10,426 nt of DNA from Podila epigama (Eukaryota; Mortierellomycota; Mortierellomycetes; Mortierellales; Mortierellaceae): positions 1 to 10,426 of the forward strand of contig JAAAVE010000620.1 of NCBI GenBank assembly GCA_015679605.1. The letters run 5' to 3'. Positions 1 through 6,533 of this stretch are shown here, piece after piece; the first letter of the stretch is position 1; each line of letters starts with the position of its first letter. A model generated the notes under the pieces. It saw nothing but the letters and a program-made list of their open reading frames with translations. It had not been told where the DNA came from and searched no databases. The translations under genes were made by a program, and so were the position numbers.

Positions 1-41
1 AGGGCAAAGAGAAAAAAAAAAGAGGAGCCAATGTTGTTCAG

Positions 42-130
42 TTGGAAAGGTGGTTGTGAACAAGGAGGGTGTGCCAGGAGGCTTGAAGGTTGTCAAACGT
101 GGTCCGGCCGCAAGTAGAAAACGACAATGA
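42..130 (+). CDS. Probable terminal exon of an unrecognised plus-strand gene (partial)
   Basis: A reading frame open from the window edge ends at TGA 128-130. Codons 44-127 encode a basic C-terminus, starting GKVVVNKEGVPGG and ending GPAASRKRQ. Third positions are mostly G, T or C, as in the sure genes of this window. A plausible splice acceptor (TTCAG, ending at 41) precedes the peptide-like part. The same frame stays open to base 2, but there it reads a poly-Lys stretch from an A-run, so I start the exon at 42; this start is uncertain. The opposite strand is also open here but its product is less protein-like. I do not recognise the family. The short Lys/Arg tail would suit a nuclear or RNA-binding protein, but that is speculation. 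The rest of the gene lies to the left. Confidence 0.4.
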
Positions 131-173
131 TATTGTGAACGATGACGAGAACGATGGCGAGTAATGATGGCGA

Positions 174-210
174 GGAACGAGGACAAGGACGAGGACGAGG
201 AAGGAGAAAA
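174..210. repeat. Imperfect GAC/GAG trinucleotide repeat
   Basis: Imperfect GAGGAC/GACGAG purine-rich repeat followed by A-runs. It lies downstream of the left-edge stop codon and looks like an ordinary microsatellite. Confidence 0.7.
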
Positions 211-880
211 AGGGAAAAAAAAAAAGAACAAAAAAAAAGGTGCGGACCAGGCCTTGGACGCCCCTTCCTTTCATCCGCGTTTTTATACACTTCTCTGCTG
301 CGTTTTGTTGATAACTTGTCGCGGCAGGATGACCGTCTGGAGGCAACACAAAAACGTTGTTCCGCTCTCAATTAAGGCTTGAGTGGTGCTGAGAAAGACA
401 CATGTATGTATGTTTGCCCTGTACACAAAAACATACATGCATGCAGTACATACCCTATTTTGTCATCGACATGTCGTCAATGACAGAAAAGACCCATGGT
501 CATCGCCATCCTCGTCACCTTTCTGCTGGTGTTTTTCCGCCCTTTGTGTTAGTCCCAATGGCTCATACCAAAGGGCAAACGCGCACGACCTTATTCTACT
601 ATCACAAACGAATGACCCTGTTGAAGTCTATATTTTCAATGTATCAAGGAACAGTTCGTCAACCTCTTTTCTTTCCTTCTTTTTTTTTTTTTTAGACAGT
701 CCATTCGTTATCCATCTCTCCGGACCATCGTTGCCCCAGGCCCAACTAAATCCACGGCGACCTTTTATCTTGAAAACACAGACACATTGTCCGAATTACA
801 CCTCCGCATCAGATGCCCATTATTGTAAATTGTCCATCCTTCCACCTGTCCGTGAGCCCTTGTTTTTTTTTTTTTTAACC

Positions 881-915
881 TCCTTCCTTCCTTCCTTCCG
901 TCCTTCCTTGCCTTC
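881..915. repeat. CTTC tetranucleotide microsatellite
   Basis: About eight TTCC/CTTC units with two single-base interruptions, directly after a T-run at about 862-876. A simple repeat; no coding content. Confidence 0.85.
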
Positions 916-1629
916 ATTTGAACAAACAAGACTTGCACCACACAGGGGACAGACGCCCAACAAGGATCATAACGCAGGGTCATCCATAAAAGACAATAGC
1001 ACAGGAAAAAACTTTGGGCGATCTAAAGTAGCCAGGGGGAAAGGGACATGCATCAAAGTCAGCATTCACTTTTTTTTTGCATCATCATAACTCTCAATCC
1101 TCGCGTCAATCGAGCTATTTAGTTCCTTCAAGCTAGGGAAAAAAAAAATAACCAGCATAGATACATTACAAGGTCTTTGGTCTACAGAAAACAAGAGCGT
1201 CCAAAACAGAATCCTCAAATAAATGACCCTAAAACAATCTCAAATACGTCTTAAACTTGCCATTTTAACAGCGCCTCCGCCTATCATAGTTCTAACTTTG
1301 CTCACCATACACATTACTGGAACCATGCCGCAAGGCTGGCCATGTGTAGCCTTTCTCCTCGGGGGGAAGAGGGGGAGCCCAACATTGGGAGATGAGAAAA
1401 AAAAATGCCGAACGCAATTGCACAGAGTCTACTTTATCAGCAATTTGTACATGTCGTCTCTTGTTAAGATGAACTGCACGACAAAAAAAAAGTTTACGTA
1501 TCACGGAATAAAGAAAAGAGGTAAAATACAAAAATGGAATAAAGTGGGACACGTTCGTCCCCGTAATGCTCTCGTCAAACGGACATTATGTTGACAACGG
1601 ACGCCAATGCACAAACGGGATCTCTTTGT

Positions 1630-1680
1630 CCTAGTTCTAGTTCTAGTTATAGTTATAGTCCTAGTCCTAGTCCTCGTCCT
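1630..1680. repeat. CTAGTT/CTAGTC hexanucleotide tandem repeat
   Basis: About eight degenerate six-base units of the CTAGTT, TATAGT and CTAGTC types. Read on the minus strand it gives an Arg-Thr/Ile-Thr dipeptide repeat, which explains an otherwise tempting 76-codon open frame there. I see nothing telomere-like or functional in it. Confidence 0.85.
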
Positions 1681-1839
1681 ACATGTCTTCCTACTCTGGT
1701 TATGTCCTTGTAACCCTCGGGCCCCGAACACATTTCATTGTTGAGTGAACACTAATAGAAAATGAAAAAAATAGCGGATCATACTCAAGCATCCTTCACT
1801 CATTTTGTGTTTTGACAGAGAAATGTATTAGGGGAAGAA

Positions 1840-1848
1840 TATATAAAA
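1840..1848 (+). promoter_or_regulatory. Possible TATA box
   Basis: The string TATATAAAA lies about 150 nt upstream of the possible gene at 1995-2544 and would suit it as a core promoter. In AT-rich intergenic DNA such strings are common by chance, so support is weak. Confidence 0.2.
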
Positions 1849-1969
1849 GAAAAAGATGTTCTCAGATAGGAAAAAAGTACAAGAAATAATGAATTAGGAG
1901 CAAACTCCCTATAGGAGTGTGTAGAAATGTTCACCCCATGAAAACAGGCGGTCGAGCTCGAAAACGACC

Positions 1970-1989
1970 TTTTTTTTTTTTTTTTTTTT
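1970..1989. repeat. Poly-T run of 20 bases
   Basis: The longest homopolymer I counted in the window: 20 T in a row, followed at once by GATAG. This could serve as a polypyrimidine tract and 3' splice site for the plus strand, or be a simple homopolymer. Its length is likely to vary between isolates and sequencing runs. Confidence 0.9.
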
Positions 1990-2310
1990 GATAGATGGTA
2001 CTCAAATATAGCGCGCCCGTCAAGCATTGAAGAGAGTTTGGGAGTGGAGCCATCCTACGCTTGTGCCTTAAAAGAATCCACCTGTCAGTTTTGTCAGGTA
2101 GTTGTAAGTAGCGTATGATGTGAGAACGAAACCAACCATGACGACAGAGTCTTTTTATCGAGTTAATCCCAAGCGGAAAGAGCGATTTGAAAGTGCAAGT
2201 GTGAATAAATGTCATGTCATTCAGGGAGTGGACAACATGGTTTTTTTGGCCGAGATGAAAAAAGTAGAGAGTGACAAAAAAAAAAAAGAGAGACAGATGA
2301 GCTGCGTTAG

Positions 2311-2544
2311 TACCCGAACGGCTCTTTCTTTGTGGTAACGTCAATTGTTGATGAGCATGAAAAGACACTGAAGGAAATGAGAGAGCGAGCATTTAGCATG
2401 TGTGTAGGACTGGAACGTACTGAAGACAGCCTTCTCCCATGGCTCCAGCATGTACAGGCCGGTAGTAACCTCGTAGCTGTAGTTGAGTTGCTTGAAGTAG
2501 CTGCGCAATCCCATTGTTGTAAGTGTTTAGAGCGATTAAAGTGA
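2311..2544 (+). CDS. Possible small plus-strand gene, last exon; unrecognised
   Basis: A 77-codon frame opens right after a TTAG acceptor-like site (2307-2310) and ends at TGA 2542-2544. The product begins YPNGSFFVVTSIVDEHEK and has a charged, helix-like middle (KTLKEMRERAF). Possible upstream exons in compatible phase are 1995-2103, after the T20-GATAG site and ending at GTAAGT, and 2148-2198, after GACGACAG. The second would need a weak GTGTGA donor. A GTAAGT at 2519 could also splice the frame before its stop. Codon bias is weaker than in the sure genes, with many A-ending codons, and one antisense frame is partly open. No known domain is recognised. It may be a small real gene, a pseudogene or chance. 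Confidence 0.22.
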   Translation, partial: YPNGSFFVVTSIVDEHEKTLKEMRERAFSMCVGLERTEDSLLPWLQHVQAGSNLVAVVELLEVAAQSHCCKCLERLK

Positions 2545-2575
2545 TTAGGGTGTAGAAAATGAGAATGGATGGGTT

Positions 2576-2595
2576 GATGTGATGTGATGTGATGT
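2576..2595. repeat. GATGT pentanucleotide repeat
   Basis: Four perfect GATGT units followed by one degenerate unit, in the upstream region of the oxygenase gene. A simple repeat. Confidence 0.85.
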
Positions 2596-2677
2596 GATAT
2601 GTATGTCTGCGGAGAGTGTAGGGGAGTCATGATGATGATGCTGATCCATAATGAGAAAATCTCTCTCATTCTTTGCT

Positions 2678-2683
2678 CACGTG
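2678..2683. promoter_or_regulatory. CACGTG E-box upstream of oxygenase gene
   Basis: A perfect CACGTG palindrome lies about 270 nt upstream of the oxygenase ATG. In fungi such sites bind bHLH factors of the Cbf1/Pho4 kind. Position suits a promoter element, but a six-base match is weak evidence. The rest of 2545-2950 is T-rich with no clear gene. Confidence 0.25.
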
Positions 2684-2950
2684 CAAATGGTCCTATTTCA
2701 TTTTGGTGGCGGCTCTCTTTCTCACGGATTTGCACAGCGGCAACATTTGTATTTTTTCTTGCCGAAAACGCCCTGCATGATTCTTTCTCCACATACAAAT
2801 ATTTTTTATGCAAAAAAAAAAAAAAATATCCTTTTTCTTCTTCATTCTTCCTTTTTCTTTTCGTTCATTCATTCTTTCTACAATCCTATCCAACTCTTGT
2901 CCAAGCATAATCCCACTCTTCATTACCTCGTGACATTGTAAAAAAGCAGC

Positions 2951-4852
2951 ATGACCCAGGTAAATCTAAAGAACCGTTCACCTTCCACACACACACACAC
3001 ACACACACACACAAATGACCCAAATATACACCAATACATCACAAGCTGAACCCCAACGACGCTCTTCAACCATGACAATTGCACTTTGTAGAACTCTAAC
3101 GCCGTCGTTGTTCTCGACTATCAAGATTTGGTCAACAACGTTGATGTCTCTGCAAAAATCGAGGTATGAGCTCATTTTTTTGCAGCAGTTGTAACTCGCA
3201 TACGGATTACAAGAACAACAACAAGCCTAGCTGTTCATCCACTGAAAACAACAACAAAAAAAAAACATCCCCATTTGTGAACCAAATAACCATAGGAGGC
3301 TTTTGGATCACACGACCACTGCCTTGGACTACTCCTCGTCAACAACCTCCCTTCCAACTACCTGGCTCTCCGAGAGCGCCTTCTCAGACTTGCCTCGGCC
3401 TTTGCTGCCCTCCCTGAGGAAGTCAAGGAGAAAACTGTTCATGCTGAGAGTCGATACAGCTTTGGTTGGAGCTGCGGAAAGGAAATCATGAATGGAAAAC
3501 CAGGTACGTACAGTACAGTCAACTGTCGGAGGTGGTGACACTCTAATGACCCTGGTGGGAAAAAAAAAACAGAAAAGAAAAGAAAAGAAGGACGGGCTCA
3601 CGGTTACCAACAGGACAATGAGCGCCCAGAAGAGGGGGTATTCATATCGGACACTGAAAATAAAAACAACCCGAACCATGAACCATGGAAAAAAAAGACA
3701 CATGCAAGCAAACAAAGGTCAAACAAACGACGACGACAAGTACGACTTTGACTATGACGGCGACAACAGTGGGCGTGATGTTGCACAACATTAGAGCTCT
3801 CCCCACACTTTCATGCACATTGACCAACGAACCCACTTTTTTTTTTTTTTTGTCGCTTTTTGCATTTTGCATCTTGCATCTTGCATCCTCTTCATGTTCA
3901 CAAGCACTAACACATATTCAAATGTACTTTTGTTCTCATAGACATCTCCAAAGGAAGTTATTATGCAAACCCAATCATGGACGAGCCAGAATCATCCCCC
4001 CTTCTCCAAAAGCAGTTTCCCGAATACTGCCACCCTAATGTCTGGCCCAAGGATGACCTACCTGAACTCGAGGAGGCCTTCAAGGAGCTGGGACAATTCA
4101 TTGTCGAGGTTGGCAAGCTGGTGGCCAAGAAGTGTGACGCATTTGGTAATAACTCTTAGGCTTCAAGTCATTGAGCCATGTACACCCCCTTTGCAAGCAG
4201 AAAGGTGTTCATTTCGAAGATTTTTGATATGAATGCTGACCATCATTTTGATATATTACTTTTTTGTTGTTGTTGCTTGACAATAGTCCATAGTAAGTTG
4301 AGCACATTCTCGCCTACACACTTGCAGGATGTCATTCGAGAGTCCAAGACCACGAAAGCGCGTCTGTTGCACTATTTCCCCCAGACAGGATCGTTGGAGG
4401 GCGAGAAACGCGATGATATGGATTCTTGGTGCGGATGGCATCTTGACCATGGCTCGCTCACTGGACTGACGAGCGCCATGTTCATTGAAGAGTCTGAGCC
4501 CGATCTGAAGGAGGTCAAGTGCCCTGACCCTGACGCAGGCCTTTACATCCGCAACCGTGGCCAAGAGGTGGTCAAGGCCTCCATCCCCAAAGACCACATT
4601 GCCTTCCAGACCGGTGAGGCTCTTCAGCTCGCGACCCGTGGACTGTTGGCTGCCACCCCTCACTGTGTTCGTGGTGCAACTGCACCCGAATCTGATCCCA
4701 GACGCTATGCGACATTGGCCAGAAACACTTTTGCTGTGTTTATGCAGCCATCGCTCGAGACTATTGTCACAGAGGATGGTCGTAGCTTTGGTCAATGGAC
4801 CAAAGAGGTGTTGGATCGCTATTATGATAAGGAGGTTGAGAAGGAAAAGTAG
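2951..4852 (+). CDS. Fe(II)/2-oxoglutarate-type oxygenase, isopenicillin N synthase-like fold
   Basis: Exons read by eye: 2951-2959, 3092-3163, 3296-3503, 3942-4145 and 4287-4852, joined in phase to 352 residues plus a stop. The fold is that of the isopenicillin N synthase-like dioxygenases, cytosolic by lack of any signal peptide or membrane segment. An N-terminal DIOX_N-like half (about 8-165) has the GLLLVNN strand and the GW-GKE-GKPD region. The C-terminal half holds the metal triad: H216 and D218 in WHLDH, and H290 in TPHCVRG. R310-x-T312 is a candidate 2-oxoglutarate contact. Family enzymes couple 2-oxoglutarate decarboxylation to substrate oxidation; the substrate here cannot be read. 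The ATG-bearing first exon is only nine bases (Met-Thr-Gln) and is the least certain part; A at -3 supports the ATG. Intron 3504-3941 is unusually long (438 nt). Confidence 0.88.
2986..3013. repeat. CA dinucleotide microsatellite, 14 units
   Basis: Fourteen perfect CA units inside the first intron of the oxygenase gene, 26 bases after the proposed donor. Likely length-variable; a usable strain marker but no known function. Confidence 0.95.
3504..3941 (+). other. Long intron of the oxygenase gene
   Basis: Starts with GTACGT and ends with CTCATAG. A CTAAC branch-like site lies at 3907-3911, about 30 nt before the acceptor. At 438 nt it is three to four times longer than most introns here. It contains A-runs, a T-run (about 3838-3852) and a short GCATCTT tandem repeat at about 3865-3887. 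Open frames inside it are Lys- or Thr-rich and not gene-like. The protein reads through KPD-ISKGSYYANP without a gap, so no exon seems to be missing. Confidence 0.75.
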
Positions 4853-4854
4853 AA

Positions 4855-4860
4855 AATAAA
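4855..4860 (+). terminator. Poly(A) signal of oxygenase gene
   Basis: AATAAA begins two bases after the TAG stop and runs into an A-run. No other AATAAA or ATTAAA lies between here and the facing gene on this strand, so the 3' UTR is probably very short. Confidence 0.45.
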
Positions 4861-4925
4861 AAAAAAATGTTTTCTAGTCAGACCTTGAACTATTACAAAA
4901 ATTTTTATGTATTGATTTATGCGCC

Positions 4926-4931
4926 TTTAAT
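4926..4931 (-). terminator. Poly(A) signal of SF3A2
   Basis: On the minus strand this reads ATTAAA, the common variant signal, about 60 nt past the SF3A2 stop. Together with the opposing signal at 4855 it suggests the two transcripts end close together or overlap slightly. Confidence 0.4.
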
Positions 4932-4989
4932 GTGAAGAATGATTGCATGTTTTATGTATGAGAGACACGCAAAAAAAAAAAAAACGAGG

Positions 4990-5896
4990 CTATGCTGCAG
5001 TCCGCATGGGTGCATGAAAGGGGTTCAGAGGGTTGGCCATCTGAGAGCCTGACTGGAGTGTTCCTGGTGCATATCCTGGTGCGTTCTCCATCTTACTCGA
5101 ACTCAATAGCCTCTTGTCATTCTTGAAGAAGAATTGAAGAGTAAACAGCTTTTGATCCACGTCCCAATGCGACCACAAGTTTTCCTCTGACCGATCAATT
5201 TCTTTGCTCTGAACCTTGAACGAAATGGTCTCATAAGGCTCTGCTGCGATAACGACATACTGGAAAGCCTTGTTGGGTGGCTGGATCTGTTGCTCGTATG
5301 CAGACATGAAACGATACCGGGGCTCCACATCCTGTGCAATCTCTGGATAAGCAATCTCGAACAATAAGCCGACCTGACGGGTCTTGGAGTCGCGCACTTT
5401 AGTGACTTTGTATCCAGGTCGTCCGATTTTGATGACGTTGCGTTTGATGCCCGGGTTGACGCCTGTCTTGAGTGCTGCCTGTTGTTGCGCCGTCAAAGGT
5501 GCCATACTATCGGGTTTCTCCATTGCATCCTTGGCAGCACGGCGTCCAAGGTTCGTTTGATGTTTCTTTCCCTGTGTATGTGCGAGGTATGATCCTTCAT
5601 TCGTGTGTAGTGTAAGACAGAGTTTGCACTCGTACGATCCAAGATGGTTGCGCATAAAGTAAGGATCCTTGGCGAGATCTAGTAGTAATAAAAAAATAAA
5701 ATAAATAAAAGGTGCTATGGCAAATAATAGAAAAAAAAAATGCCACTTCTTTTCTTTTCTTTTCTGCACTTTCATTACCAATGGTCTCGAGCGCCAGTTT
5801 ACGGAGACGTTCTCTCCTGTCCACATTGCTCTCTGAAGCACCTGCCACTCCAGCACCTCCGATCTTGGACCCCACACGGTTCTGACGGTCAGCCAT
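4990..5896 (-). CDS. SF3A2: Splicing factor 3A subunit 2 (SF3a66/Prp11)
   Basis: Two exons on the minus strand, 5896-5779 and 5678-4990, give 268 residues. This is the SF3a subunit of the U2 snRNP, needed in the nucleus for prespliceosome assembly and branch-site recognition. Residues 23-50 carry the conserved SNVDRRERLRKLALETID and KDPYFMRN blocks. A U1-type C2H2 zinc finger follows with C57, C60, H73 and H79 in the SYECKLC...LAHTQGKKHQTNL signature. Residues 124-225 contain IGRPGYKVTK, RFMSAYEQ and AAEPYETISFKV, typical of the family. Length is close to yeast Prp11; the proline-rich repeat tail of the animal proteins is absent. The intron (5679-5778) starts GTAATG and ends ACTAG; splicing restores the expected ETID-LAKDPYF reading. 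The start has A at -3 and G at +4. Identification is very secure. Confidence 0.96.
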
Positions 5897-6412
5897 TTTG
5901 TATGTGTGTTTAGATTATATAGTAATATATGTGTGTTCGTCGTTCCTGTACGATTTTTCTCCTTTTTGCTGTTTTTTTTTCTCTCGTACTCGTCGTTGTT
6001 GTATCCTGAAATCGAGACTCTCGTAAATGTAATGATCCCTTTTGTCTACTGATATTATTTTTTTTCAATTGTTTCTGTCGAGATCTAGATAAATGAAGAA
6101 AAAAAAAAAAGAAAAATTAAAAACTTGAAGTTCTGGTCAATTTCGATCTGTAGATTCCTCAAACTACTCAAAGCTTATATCTTCACAACATCCTATCCAA
6201 GGTAACAAACCTGACAACAATGGGCAATCTGCAGTCTTTTTTTTTTTTTGAATGATGAATGATTAGAGTAATAAAGTAATGACTGATAATCAAGTTCATG
6301 TGCGTTTCCCTCCAAGCCTTTTTTTCCTCTGAAGTACACGTGACTAATAGATTTACCTGAACTGAACGCGTGAATATCTTTTTTTTTTTTCTTTTCAAAA
6401 AGCACATTGGGA
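5897..6412. other. SF3A2 upstream region
   Basis: About 500 bp between the SF3A2 start and the ILV2 poly(A) signal. A TATA-like string (TATATAAT on the minus strand, about 5912-5922) lies only some 20 nt above the ATG, so it may not be a true TATA box. Many A- and T-runs are present. Open frames here are Lys/Phe-rich chance frames. I see no gene or structured RNA. Confidence 0.5.
6337..6347. promoter_or_regulatory. Overlapping CACGTG and TGACTAA motifs
   Basis: CACGTG (6337-6342) overlaps TGACTAA (6341-6347). The first matches a bHLH E-box, the second a Yap1/AP-1-like site. It is about 440 nt upstream of SF3A2 and just past the ILV2 3' end, so if functional it would belong to SF3A2. Confidence 0.2.
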
Positions 6413-6418
6413 TTTATT
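6413..6418 (-). terminator. Poly(A) signal of ILV2
   Basis: On the minus strand a perfect AATAAA lies about 116 nt past the ILV2 stop, followed by a T-rich stretch. This gives a normal fungal 3' UTR length. Confidence 0.6.
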
Positions 6419-6533
6419 ATATGATGTGCCAATATAAAGGAAATGCTGGGAGAAGGAAGAGAGGGTTTGCTAAAAGTACAAGGGGGGATTTTAAAGAGGA
6501 CACAGAGAGTTGAACAGAAAGAGACGGAATCCC

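Larger units (their letters stand above)
131..1835. other. Long low-complexity intergenic region
   Basis: About 1.7 kb with no gene I can support. It is broken up by A/T homopolymers (for example T-runs near 680-694 and 862-876, A-runs near 1139-1148 and 1396-1404) and by short tandem repeats. Open frames of 60-235 codons occur on both strands, but they run through these simple repeats, give products of poly-Phe, poly-Lys or Arg-Thr type, and have no conserved motif. One short minus-strand stretch near 1430-1480 follows a poly-T tract and a GTGCAG acceptor-like site, but the open frames after it have no recognisable content. The 3' UTR of the left-edge gene probably occupies the first few hundred bases. 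Confidence 0.5.

Noticed and set aside
383-1090. A 235-codon plus-strand open frame
   Set aside because: It runs through T-runs and the CTTC repeat, giving poly-Phe and Pro/Ser-rich sequence, with no motif and no coding-type codon bias.
1501-1731. Arg-Thr repeat protein on the minus strand
   Set aside because: Fully explained by translation of the CTAGTT/CTAGTC tandem repeat.
3492-3794. Lys- and Asp-rich open frames inside the long oxygenase intron
   Set aside because: They cross the splice donor, consist of simple-sequence DNA, and the flanking exons join in phase without them.
4256-4795. A 179-codon minus-strand open frame over the oxygenase gene
   Set aside because: Shadow of the last oxygenase exon; the plus strand carries the HxD...H motifs and family blocks.
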